A stretch of 64,000 nucleotides of DNA from Desulfobacterales bacterium (GTDB taxonomy: Bacteria > Desulfobacterota > Desulfobacteria > Desulfobacterales > JAEINQ01), in contig JAEINQ010000023.1 in NCBI GenBank assembly GCA_016342285.1, positions 1 to 64,000 on the forward strand. The letters are read 5' to 3'. Every line of letters begins with the position of its first letter. The stretch's first letter is position 1. A program made the position numbers and the translations under genes. Shown here in pieces: positions 19,445-28,491 of this stretch. The notes under the pieces were generated by a model. The model was not told where the DNA came from. It saw only the letters and a program-made list of their open reading frames with translations, and made no database searches.

Positions 19445-20560
19445 TTAAGCCGACACCACCCGGTTTTTCCCGTCCTTTTTGGCCTGGTACAAGGCCTGAT
19501 CCACTCGGTGGATCAATGCCTCCACCGTATCACCGACAGTAAAGGCGGTCACGCCGATACTGACCGTCACCGACAGGTGCTTGCCGCCGGGTGAACCATC
19601 GGTCAGATAGCTGGTATCGGCCACCGCCTTGCAGATGTGGCGAGCCTTTTTCATGGCGTTTCGAAGACTGGCACCGGGAAGAATCAGGGCAAATTCCTCA
19701 CCGCCGTATCGGGCAAAGAAATCCTCACCGCGAATATACTCCCTGCATTTTGCCGCCATGGAGATCAGCACCCGGTCCCCCACCGGGTGACCGTGGATAT
19801 CATTGATTTTCTTGAAATCGTCAATATCCATGAGCAGCAGCGAAAAGGGGCGGCGCATGACGCTGTTACGTTCGACCCGGCTGATCACTTCCCAGTCAAA
19901 GGCGCGGCGGTTGAAAGTGGCCGTAAGACCGTCACTGAGAGATTCAGCCCTTGATTTTGCCAGCTCGGCGTTCAGCGACTGAATCTGGTTGGACAGGCTT
20001 TCCACCTGGCTTTGGTCCTGGGCCTGCTTTTCGGATATGGTCCGGCGCATCTGCGCGACTTCTTCACTCAGCGATTGTTTGATCTTTCGAATATCGTCCA
20101 GATGGGTAAGTTTTTCGATTTTTTCACTCTGTTCGTAGACGATCTGGTTGTAATTCCGGTTTTCCGTATCGATGGTGGCCATGGCCTGGGTCAGCAGGTC
20201 GATAATTTCACGCAGTTCCTTTTCCCGAACCAGAATATAGTCTTTCTGCCTGGCGATAAAGCCGACAAGTCGTCTTTTGAATCGCTCAAAAACCGATGTG
20301 AGGCCGCCCTTGGAGGGCGACTCGAACAACTCTCCGGTCATGGCCTGGACATCGTCTCGAAACCCCTGGGCATCGAGTTCGCCGATGTCCATGGCAAAAT
20401 CCTTCAACAGCACCAGAATCGGGCGCAGGATCGCCAAGAATTCGTCCGGGTCGGGCCGTTGGGCCGCCGGTAAAGGATCCGGTGCCTGGGGTTGCTCTGT
20501 CCTATGGAATCGCCGCAGGGTAAATTTCATCGTCTTGTCCATGGATGCCCATCCACTCAA
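19445..20560 (-). CDS. Diguanylate cyclase (GGDEF/GGEEF)
   Basis: DIDDFKKINDIHGHPVGDRVL, FFARYGGEEFALILPG. Confidence 0.93.
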   Translation of the reverse strand: MSGWASMDKTMKFTLRRFHRTEQPQAPDPLPAAQRPDPDEFLAILRPILVLLKDFAMDIGELDAQGFRDDVQAMTGELFESPSKGGLTSVFERFKRRLVGFIARQKDYILVREKELREIIDLLTQAMATIDTENRNYNQIVYEQSEKIEKLTHLDDIRKIKQSLSEEVAQMRRTISEKQAQDQSQVESLSNQIQSLNAELAKSRAESLSDGLTATFNRRAFDWEVISRVERNSVMRRPFSLLLMDIDDFKKINDIHGHPVGDRVLISMAAKCREYIRGEDFFARYGGEEFALILPGASLRNAMKKARHICKAVADTSYLTDGSPGGKHLSVTVSIGVTAFTVGDTVEALIHRVDQALYQAKKDGKNRVVSA

Positions 20561-20586
20561 GAACCGATTCGTGGACGGACACTCGT

Positions 20587-21363
20587 TTAGGGTTTAGGAT
20601 CCGTCATCAGCGACCGAATTCGGGTGCCGATGGCTTCCACGGCTCGGGCCGCCCGACCGTCGGGCGCTGTGGCACAAAACGGACGCTGTTGCCTCACCGC
20701 CTGTCGCACCGCCGGATCGCTGGGGACGCTGCCAAGATAGTTCAGTGTCACCTGCAGGTAGGTGTCGGCCACCCGGGCGATATTATCATAAACGCGGCGG
20801 CCCTCGTGGTCACTGGCCGTGTCGTTGACCACCACATGAAAGTGGTCCTTGCCGTAACGCTGCCTCAACACCTTGATCAAGGCGTAGGCATCGGTGACCG
20901 CCGTGGGATCCGGCGTCATGACCACGATGTTGCCCTGGGCATAGTCGTTGAACCATAAAACCGACGATCCAATACCGGCGGCCGTGTCCATGAGCACCAC
21001 ATCAAACCCCGTGGCGAGCCGGCCGAGGTATTCACCCAGGCGCGCCTGGTCTTCCGGCCCCATGCTCACCATTTCTGGCACGCCCGAGGTGGCCGGCAAA
21101 ACCGCCAGACCATGGTCCGGCCAGACCAGAGCGTCTTCAGGCTCGGCATCGCCCTCAAGGACGTCCCGCACGGTACGCCCCACTTCCAGACCCAGCATCA
21201 GGTCGACATTGGCCAGACCCATATCACCATCAACAATGAGCACCCGCAAATCGGCACGACTCAGGCAAAGCCCGAGGTTGACGGTCAGGCTGGTTTTGCC
21301 CACACCGCCCTTTCCGCTGGTCACACAGACGATCAGTGGTAAAGGATTCTCAATCATGGTCAC
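20587..21363 (-). CDS. MinD/ParA-family ATPase (FlhG/YlxH-like)
   Basis: VTSGKGGVGKTSLTVNLGLCLSR, LMDTAAGIGSSVLWFN. Confidence 0.88.
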   Translation of the reverse strand: MTMIENPLPLIVCVTSGKGGVGKTSLTVNLGLCLSRADLRVLIVDGDMGLANVDLMLGLEVGRTVRDVLEGDAEPEDALVWPDHGLAVLPATSGVPEMVSMGPEDQARLGEYLGRLATGFDVVLMDTAAGIGSSVLWFNDYAQGNIVVMTPDPTAVTDAYALIKVLRQRYGKDHFHVVVNDTASDHEGRRVYDNIARVADTYLQVTLNYLGSVPSDPAVRQAVRQQRPFCATAPDGRAARAVEAIGTRIRSLMTDPKP

Positions 21364-21448
21364 CTTGTTCGGTCAACTCAGGTATTAAAAAAAATTCTCC
21401 GTGAGCTCGGTAATCTCCGTGGTCAAAAATCGACTATTTACAAAACCG

Positions 21449-22201
21449 TCAGGATCGGAACAAAAGCCCTTTTTTCTCGGCATCGGTCACTTCGGTGGCG
21501 ACGGCTTGTGCCCGGCCCATGTCATGGCTAATCCGGTTTCGTCCGTCTGACTTGGCGTTAAAGACAAGCCGGTCCACCCTCTGGATCAGTTCGTGACCGG
21601 TCAATGCATCCTCGACGCCGTATGCGTCAACGCCGAAACTGGCCGTCACCTGGATCCGTGTGTCTCCCACCACGGCCGGTGCGCCATGCAGATCCCGCCG
21701 AATCCGCTCGGCGGTCATCAAGGCGGCCTGAAGCCGCGTCGCCGGCAAAATGACGAGAAACTCCTCACCGCCATAGCGACACGGCAGATCGATGCGTCGG
21801 ATGGAGATTTTGAGCTGTTCGGCCACATGCACCAGAACGTCGTTTCCGGTCTCGTGCCCGTAGGTGTCGTTGATCCGCTTGAAATGGTCCAGATCCAGCA
21901 TAATCAGGCCGGTGGGCAGGCCGGTCCGCCGGGTCCGCTCCATTTCCCTCTCCAGGGTGTCCATGAGGAATCGGTAGTTGTAAAAACCGGTCAGCGCGTC
22001 GGTCTGGCACATCTCCTCCAGTTCCCGGCAGCGCTGTCGCAACCGGGCAACCTCCTCTGTCAACGGGCAGGAAGAGAATTCGGCCGGACACGGGGTGAAT
22101 GGCTCGGAGGGGTGGCGCAACAGGGACTCCTTGATCGGATTATAGGGATTTGTCAAAATTCTGTTCCATTTGAACGCCTGCGACCTGCTGGCCATTGACA
22201 A
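21449..22201 (-). CDS. Diguanylate cyclase (GGEEF)
   Basis: LDHFKRINDTYGHETGNDVL, CRYGGEEFLVILP. Annotated N-terminus lies inside a MITE-like repeat, so start is uncertain. Confidence 0.88.
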   Translation of the reverse strand: MSMASRSQAFKWNRILTNPYNPIKESLLRHPSEPFTPCPAEFSSCPLTEEVARLRQRCRELEEMCQTDALTGFYNYRFLMDTLEREMERTRRTGLPTGLIMLDLDHFKRINDTYGHETGNDVLVHVAEQLKISIRRIDLPCRYGGEEFLVILPATRLQAALMTAERIRRDLHGAPAVVGDTRIQVTASFGVDAYGVEDALTGHELIQRVDRLVFNAKSDGRNRISHDMGRAQAVATEVTDAEKKGLLFRS

Positions 22202-22242
22202 TGTCTCGTCGGGCCGGTTGCCGCTGACAATCCCTATGATAA
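22139..22242. mobile_element. MITE-like element, copy 1
   Basis: Terminal inverted repeats TTATAGGGATTTGTCA / TGACAATCCCTATGATAA; near-identical inverted copy at 28304-28405. Confidence 0.8.
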
Positions 22243-22337
22243 ATGGAAATCGACACTGCCTGCCCAGGCATCACCATCTCCATGGATTATCGGCACCGGA
22301 CGGTATTTCTTTAGGGAAAAGAGGCCAAATACAGATT

Positions 22338-24623
22338 TTAAAGGCGTTCGATAAATTCGGCAATGGTTCGGTAAACCCGGTCAGAGCCCGGTCCGAGCAA
22401 TATGCCGTGGCGGTCGATGTTGACCAGGGTGTAGGTCTTGTCTTCACTGCCGAGTTTGTGAAAAATTTTCATTGAGCCGTCCGGGTCCACCACCGGGTCC
22501 AGTTGGGATTGGACCACCAGGGCAGGCCGGCGAATCTTTTCCAGTCGCGGCGGCAGGGTGTCCATGAGCCGCTCGAGTTCCCGTATGCCGGCAATGGGAT
22601 TGCGGTGGTAGTTGATATGGGGGTTTTCGGGATGATTTTCGACAAATTCCATCCCGGCACCGTCGATCCCCACCTTCTTCATCAGCCGGTTCCATGCATC
22701 GACAGCCGGCGCGAAGCGGGCGGAAAAGTCTTGAAGCCGCAGGGGCGGCGAGACGGCGAATACCCCGGCGACCGTGTCGACACGCGCGGCCAGGTCCAAA
22801 GCGAGCCCTGCTCCCGTCGAAAACCCACCGACCACGACCCGTTGGCACAGGCATCGGACCGCGGCATAGGCAGCGTCCACCGATGCCACCCAATCGGCGT
22901 AGGTTCGGCCGGCCAGATCCGGGGGCGAGGTGCCATGGCCGGCAAGCCTCGGGGCGTAGACCCAAAACCCTCGACGGCCGAGATACTCGGCCAGTCCGCG
23001 TACTTCCAAGGGCGCCGCCATGTATCCGTGAACCAGCACCACCCCCAGGCGGCGGGAGCGGCCCCGCACCAGAAAAGGCCGCCCCACCGACCGGTCCTTG
23101 GATTCACCCGGGACGTAAAATCGGTCATAGGCGGTGGCAAAATCCTGTTCAGCCCGGTTCAGCAGGTAACGGGCCGTCTGACGGCGAATCCACCATTTCG
23201 GTGTCAGGGCGATGCGGCCAATGGAACGGAGCAGCGGCCGGAGCGGCTCGATCTCGTTGGCCATGACGGAGATGGGATTGTCTATGCGGGCCCGGTGGAA
23301 ATCAAAAGGGGAACCGATGGCCTGGCGCTGGCAGATCAGGCCCTGGTCGGTTCGGGTCACCACGCCTTTGTCCAGAGCCAGGGCCATGAAATCCTCGGTC
23401 TTGCCGAACCGGTCGTCGGTGAGCAGATGGGTCTGGTCCTTCTTGAGGCTGTGATGGCAATGAATACCGGCCTGCTGCAATGGTCCGACGATGGACAAAA
23501 AAATCCGGCGGTTAAGGTCTTCGATATCGATCCTGCGCCAGAGCCTGGACCGAAGCATAACGGCAAAAAGATGGTCATGGTTGACCGTTGTCATGTCGTA
23601 AATGGCCCTCATGTAGGCCTGCATCACCTCACCGGCCGCCCGTTGCATGGGAACGCGGGAGGCAAGCACGTCGTCGAAACCGATGGGTCGCGCCGAGACA
23701 ATATCCGCGGCCACACGCCTGTCCGTTAGAAAGGGGGCGATGGCCAGAGGTTTTCCAATGCTGACATCGATATCCACCCCACCCAGCAGCATGCTCCCTT
23801 CGGTGATAATCTCTTCCATGGCCTGAGCGGACAGGTGCCCCTTTATTTTTGACGCCAGACGGCTGAGCAGGTTCTCTCTGGCCCGTAAGGGGTAATAGGT
23901 AACGTTGACCGGCACAATGTGGGTCTGTTGTCGGTCTATCCGCACCTCCGGAGCGATGCCGAACAACGCCCGGGTGCGCGCCGCCTCAGTCTCCTCTCCT
24001 TTTTTTGACAGGGCGATCAGTCGCTGACGATAGAATTCCGTCCTAAGGGCCAGCGCGGCCGCCCCGGTATGGGGCGGGTGCTTCCCGTCGGCGTGAATGA
24101 TCATGAACCGGCCCCGTTCCATGATCTTCTTGCTTTTGACCATAAGCCCTTCCGGATAGATGATCCAGGAGGCATCTCCGGTCAGCAGGGTCTTGACGAT
24201 GAGCAGGTCCCGGTGGGGGTTTCGGGTGGAGACGGTACCTACCCGGTCGAAAAAGGCCGACAGGGCCGGTGTAAACAGTTCGGCAGCCGCCAGGGACCAT
24301 ACCGGCATGTCGGTGACCCGATGGATGTGGTAGGGCAGCAGCAGGGTTTCGATCCGGGTGAAATGATTGACGACAAAAAGCGCCGCCCCACGGGGAAGGT
24401 GTTCCTGGCCGTGAACGCGCACCTGAGCTTTCAATAACCCTGAAAGGGTCTGAATGGCCAGGCCGGTGGTACGGTAGGCATAACGGTTCATTTTCGACGT
24501 CGCTTGGTGGTATTCGAAGGTTTTGTCATGGATCCCGGCCCCCAAGCCCAGGCTTTGGCTTGCCATTGGAAGGGGCTGCGTATTGAACTCCAGGTATCGG
24601 TTGACACCGACTTCGATTGTCAT
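22338..24623 (-). CDS. PlsC-like acyltransferase fused to a C-terminal alpha/beta hydrolase
   Basis: VVNHFTRIETLLLPY, IIYPEGLMVKSKK (acyltransferase-like); LGVVLVHGYMAAPLEVRGLAEYLGRRGFWVYAPRLAGHGTSPPDL, VVGGFSTGAGLALDLA (hydrolase). Confidence 0.82.
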   Translation of the reverse strand: MTIEVGVNRYLEFNTQPLPMASQSLGLGAGIHDKTFEYHQATSKMNRYAYRTTGLAIQTLSGLLKAQVRVHGQEHLPRGAALFVVNHFTRIETLLLPYHIHRVTDMPVWSLAAAELFTPALSAFFDRVGTVSTRNPHRDLLIVKTLLTGDASWIIYPEGLMVKSKKIMERGRFMIIHADGKHPPHTGAAALALRTEFYRQRLIALSKKGEETEAARTRALFGIAPEVRIDRQQTHIVPVNVTYYPLRARENLLSRLASKIKGHLSAQAMEEIITEGSMLLGGVDIDVSIGKPLAIAPFLTDRRVAADIVSARPIGFDDVLASRVPMQRAAGEVMQAYMRAIYDMTTVNHDHLFAVMLRSRLWRRIDIEDLNRRIFLSIVGPLQQAGIHCHHSLKKDQTHLLTDDRFGKTEDFMALALDKGVVTRTDQGLICQRQAIGSPFDFHRARIDNPISVMANEIEPLRPLLRSIGRIALTPKWWIRRQTARYLLNRAEQDFATAYDRFYVPGESKDRSVGRPFLVRGRSRRLGVVLVHGYMAAPLEVRGLAEYLGRRGFWVYAPRLAGHGTSPPDLAGRTYADWVASVDAAYAAVRCLCQRVVVGGFSTGAGLALDLAARVDTVAGVFAVSPPLRLQDFSARFAPAVDAWNRLMKKVGIDGAGMEFVENHPENPHINYHRNPIAGIRELERLMDTLPPRLEKIRRPALVVQSQLDPVVDPDGSMKIFHKLGSEDKTYTLVNIDRHGILLGPGSDRVYRTIAEFIERL

Positions 24624-24671
24624 TAAGTTATGATGTTTTCAGCGTAAAATAAAGATCTTTCTGGAGGTGTC

Positions 24672-25097
24672 GTGTATTCGAAAATCCTGATTCTACGCTT
24701 TCCAAAAACCGAGGTCCAAAAACCAGTGGTCTGCAATCTGGCCCGGGACTTCGACCTGGTCTTTAACATTCTCAACGCCACGGTCTTTCCACGCAAGGAA
24801 GGAATGATGGTGCTGGAACTGTTCGGCACCCGAAAAAACTTTAAGGAAGGTGTCCAGTACCTGCGAGACCAAGGCGTCCACGTCAAGAAGGCTTCCCAGG
24901 ATATCAAGCGGGATAATCAACGCTGCACCCACTGCGGGGCGTGCACGGCCGTTTGCCCCACCGGCGCCCTATCCGTGCGACGCCCGGAAATGGAAGTGGT
25001 CTTTGACCATGACAAATGCAGCGTCTGCGAGCTTTGCGTGACCGCCTGCCCGGTCCGGGCCATGGAAATACGCCCCGTTACCCAGACCTTCTTCTGA
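24672..25097 (+). CDS. NIL-domain / 4Fe-4S ferredoxin
   Basis: Two CxxCxxCxxxCP motifs: CTHCGACTAVCP and CSVCELCVTACP; NIL-like N-terminus. Confidence 0.88.
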   Translation: MYSKILILRFPKTEVQKPVVCNLARDFDLVFNILNATVFPRKEGMMVLELFGTRKNFKEGVQYLRDQGVHVKKASQDIKRDNQRCTHCGACTAVCPTGALSVRRPEMEVVFDHDKCSVCELCVTACPVRAMEIRPVTQTFF

Positions 25098-25100
25098 TCC

Positions 25101-26159
25101 ATGTCTTCACCCGTTGCCATTGCCGTCAGTGGCGGTATCGACTCCATGACGGCGGCCTGGCTGCTCAAAGCCCAGGGCCGTTCCCCCATGGGCATCCACT
25201 TTACCACCGGATACGAATCGGCAAAAGGCTTCGGTGGAAACACGGGCGAGGCCATCGGCCGGCGCCTGGGGATCCCCGTAACAACCGTGGATATTGCCGG
25301 CCCGTTCCGCGCAAGGGTGGTGGACTATTTTGCCGATACCTACGCGCGTGGACAGACCCCGAACCCATGCATGGTGTGCAACCAGAGAATCAAGTTCGAC
25401 CTGATCCTGGAAACCGCGCTGGGGATGGGCGCATCCCACCTGGCCACCGGCCACTACGCCCGCTGTGCGACCGGCACCAGGGGGCACTTCCGGCTGTCCC
25501 GGGGCATCGACCCGGAAAAGGATCAGTCTTACTTTCTGGCCCGCCTCGATCAGCGTGCCCTGTCCCGGGCCATGTTCCCCCTCGGGGCCATGACCAAAGT
25601 CCAGGTACGCGCCCTTGCGGCCAACCAGGGGCTATCCCCGGTTTTTTCCGGTGAGAGCCAGGACGTGTGCTTCATCCCCCGGGGCGGTTATGGGGCTTTT
25701 CTTCACAGCCGCGCGGGTTTCACCGCCAATCCGGGTCCCATTGTGGACACCAACGGTAACGTCCTGGGTCGGCACCGGGGATTACCCTTTTACACGGTCG
25801 GCCAGCGCCGGGGGCTCGACTGCCCGGCCAGCCAGCCCTACTATGTGGTTCGACTGGAGTTGGAAAAAAACCGGCTGGTGATCGGTTTCAAGAAGGAGAT
25901 CATGTCGTCGGGATGCCGGGTCAGCCACGTCCGCTGGACGGACCGGGAGATTGACGCACCGACCGATGTGGCGGTCCAGATTCGATACCGCGGCCCCGCA
26001 TCGGCGGCCCTGTTAACGCCCACGGGCAACGGCAGGGCCACGGTCCGCTTTCACTCACCGCTGGAAGCCGTCACACCGGGCCAGGCAGCGGTCTTTTATC
26101 GCGGTGACGAGGTCCTTGGCAGCGGATGGATCAAAGAAGCCCTGCCTGCGGATCAATGA
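25101..26159 (+). CDS. mnmA: tRNA-specific 2-thiouridylase MnmA
   Basis: AVSGGIDSMTAAWLL, GQTPNPCMVCNQRIKF, LATGHYARC, DQSYFLARLDQRAL, GESQDVCFIPRGGY. Confidence 0.92.
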   Translation: MSSPVAIAVSGGIDSMTAAWLLKAQGRSPMGIHFTTGYESAKGFGGNTGEAIGRRLGIPVTTVDIAGPFRARVVDYFADTYARGQTPNPCMVCNQRIKFDLILETALGMGASHLATGHYARCATGTRGHFRLSRGIDPEKDQSYFLARLDQRALSRAMFPLGAMTKVQVRALAANQGLSPVFSGESQDVCFIPRGGYGAFLHSRAGFTANPGPIVDTNGNVLGRHRGLPFYTVGQRRGLDCPASQPYYVVRLELEKNRLVIGFKKEIMSSGCRVSHVRWTDREIDAPTDVAVQIRYRGPASAALLTPTGNGRATVRFHSPLEAVTPGQAAVFYRGDEVLGSGWIKEALPADQ

Positions 26160-26218
26160 TGCGTCACCATATCACCGCATTGGATTGCCCCTAAAGAGGA
26201 GCTGCTGTGGGTGTTTGA

Positions 26219-26340
26219 AGTTCGAAGTGCCTAAAGTGCCTAAAATTAATGAATTCTGCCATATCTTAGCTGAAAAAAATTGGAGCGAAGCGACTCATTA
26301 ACTTTAGGCATTTCGAACTTTAGTGCATTTTAGGCAATTG
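26219..26340 (+). repeat. Dispersed palindromic repeat copy A, upstream of mtaB
   Basis: GTGCCTAAAGTGCCTAAAATTAATGAATTCTGCCATATCTTAGCTGAAAAAA...; inverted copy at 27815-27947. Confidence 0.8.
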
Positions 26341-26422
26341 CCGCCAATCTCCTCGGCATCGCCAATTGACTTTGACCACGCCCAAAGGACGTGGATTCTT
26401 ATTTCAAATTGAAAGACCAGCC

Positions 26423-27727
26423 ATGCCCAAATTCCATATCACCACCCTCGGCTGCAAGGTCAACCAATGCGAATCGGCCGGTCTGGCCTTCAAGCTGGTC
26501 AATTCCGGCTGGCAGCAAGCCCAAGGCGGCCAGGCTGTCGACCTGCTTGTTATCAACACCTGTGCCGTAACCGGTAAGGCGGCCATGCAGTCGCGCCAGG
26601 CGGTGCGTCAGGCCGTTCGGGAAAACCCCGGTGCCAGGGTGGTCGTGACCGGCTGTTATGCCCAAATCGATCCCCAGGCCCTGGCCGACATCGACGGGGT
26701 GGCGGCTGTCATGGGCACCGGTGAAAAACTATCCATCGCCGACGCTCCAAACGACGATATCGACGATATACCAACGATCCGTTGCGCCGATGTCATGGGT
26801 CTTGAAAAATTCGACCCTCTGCCCCAATGGGGAGCCACCGACCGGACCCGCCCCTTTCTCAAGATCCAAGACGGCTGCAACGCCCACTGTACCTATTGCA
26901 TCGTACCCAGTGCCCGTGGTCCCAGCCGCAGCCTTGCGCCCGACCTGGCCCTGGCCCAGCTCCGGGCCCTGGCCCAGGCAGGGTTTCAAGAAACCGTCCT
27001 GACCGGCATTCACCTGGGGTGCTACGGCCATGACCTGACGCCGCCCACCACCCTGGACGATTTGCTCGGACAAATGGACCACGAGGGTGCCATGGCACGG
27101 GTTCGGATCAGTTCCATCGAACCCAAAGAGCTATGCAATGCCATTATCGATCGGGTCACAAACGCAAATTGTCTGTGCCCCCATATCCATACGCCCCTGC
27201 AAAGCGGCGACGACGGGGTACTGCGGAAAATGGCCCGGCCCTATACCCGCGACTTTTTCCGGGACCGCATCCTGACGGTGCATCGGCGAATACCGGATTG
27301 TGCCATCGGCGTTGATGTGCTGGCCGGTTTTCCCGGTGAATCCGACGCGGCCTATGAAAACACCTTTGGGCTTCTCGAAGATCTTCCCATCACTTATCTG
27401 CATGTCTTTCCCTTTTCCTCACGCCCGGGAACGCCAGCCAGTCGAATGGCCAATCCGGTGCCATCGGATGTGATCAAAGCCCGGTGCGCAGCGCTTCGAG
27501 AACTGGGCAGGGAAAAGAGACGCGCCTTTTACAGCGCATTTATCGGCCGCTCGGCCCGTGTGCTGGTGGAAGGGTCGGCCCCGTTGCCGCCGGGAACGCT
27601 ACGCGGTATCAGCGACCATTATCTTCCCGTCTTGTTTTCCGGTGACGGCGACCTCAAGGAAACCTTCGTGACCGTCCGTGTCGAGCGCATGGGGCCAAAT
27701 TTGGAACTCTTCGGCACCCGGGTTTAG
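26423..27727 (+). CDS. mtaB: MiaB-like tRNA methylthiotransferase (MtaB family)
   Basis: MPKFHITTLGCKVNQCESAGL; radical-SAM DGCNAHCTYCIVPSARGPSRS. Confidence 0.92.
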   Translation: MPKFHITTLGCKVNQCESAGLAFKLVNSGWQQAQGGQAVDLLVINTCAVTGKAAMQSRQAVRQAVRENPGARVVVTGCYAQIDPQALADIDGVAAVMGTGEKLSIADAPNDDIDDIPTIRCADVMGLEKFDPLPQWGATDRTRPFLKIQDGCNAHCTYCIVPSARGPSRSLAPDLALAQLRALAQAGFQETVLTGIHLGCYGHDLTPPTTLDDLLGQMDHEGAMARVRISSIEPKELCNAIIDRVTNANCLCPHIHTPLQSGDDGVLRKMARPYTRDFFRDRILTVHRRIPDCAIGVDVLAGFPGESDAAYENTFGLLEDLPITYLHVFPFSSRPGTPASRMANPVPSDVIKARCAALRELGREKRRAFYSAFIGRSARVLVEGSAPLPPGTLRGISDHYLPVLFSGDGDLKETFVTVRVERMGPNLELFGTRV

Positions 27728-27814
27728 AACCGGAAGATGTGAATTTCAACTCGAGATAGGAATCCACTTCCCGTAGGCGTGGTCAGAGAAAGCGGACTAT
27801 GCCGATAAGGTTGC

Positions 27815-27947
27815 CAACAAGTGCCTGAAATGCACCAAAGCTTACATTCCTAAAATTGAGAGGTCGCTTCGCTTCAGCTTTTTTCAGCTAAGATATGGCA
27901 GAATCCCTTAATTTTAGGCACTTTAGGCATTTTAGGCACTGGCCGAC
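27815..27947 (-). repeat. Dispersed palindromic repeat copy B, inverted relative to copy A
   Basis: Reverse complement reads GTGCCTAAAATGCCTAAAGTGCCTAAAATTAAGGGATTCTGCCATATCTTAGCTGAAAAAAGCTGAAGCGAAGCGAC. Confidence 0.8.
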
Positions 27948-28049
27948 AAGTGAAACGGCATCTTTGATTGACTCCGGCCATGCCTTGAGGGCATGGATTT
28001 CCAGACGCATCTGAAATTCCTCGAATCCAAAGGGGATCTGAAGGGTTAA

Positions 28050-28286
28050 ATGAACAAAGACAATGTGTGCAGACCGGATCCAGCGATTTTGCTTGAATTG
28101 GCCAGGATGGAAATGCCGTTCGGCAGATATAAGGGGCTGCGGTTGATCGACCTGCCCGAGCCTTATGTGGTATGGTTTTCCCAGCAGGGATTTCCACCCG
28201 GAAAACTGGGGGAAATGCTGGCCATGGTTTACGAAATCAAAGTAAACGGGCTGGAATACCTGTTTGAGCCCCTGCGGGACCTGTAG
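28050..28286 (+). CDS. DUF3820-like small protein
   Basis: MPFGRYKGLRLIDLPEPYVVWFSQQGFPPGKLGEMLAMVYEIKVNGL. Confidence 0.8.
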   Translation: MNKDNVCRPDPAILLELARMEMPFGRYKGLRLIDLPEPYVVWFSQQGFPPGKLGEMLAMVYEIKVNGLEYLFEPLRDL

Positions 28287-28303
28287 CAAAGCAAACCTTG
28301 CCG

Positions 28304-28405
28304 TTATCATAGGGATTGTCAGCGGCAACCGGCCCGACGAGACATTGTCAACGGCCGTCAGGGGGCAGGTGTTCAAACGGAACAGAATTTTGACAATCCC
28401 TATAA
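28304..28405. mobile_element. MITE-like element, copy 2 (inverted relative to copy 1)
   Basis: TTATCATAGGGATTGTCAGCGGCAACCGGCCCGACGAGACATTGTCAA...GGAACAGAATTTTGACAATCCCTATAA. Confidence 0.8.
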
Positions 28406-28491
28406 CCTCGCAAACTAATTTTGTGGTTCTACCCATGGGCCGAAAACAATCCGGTTTCGGCTCGATGCCACCCATTCACCAGGAGACCTAA

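Noticed and set aside
22503-23729. 408-aa plus-strand ORF
   Set aside because: Antisense to the acyltransferase/hydrolase fusion, which has clear motifs.
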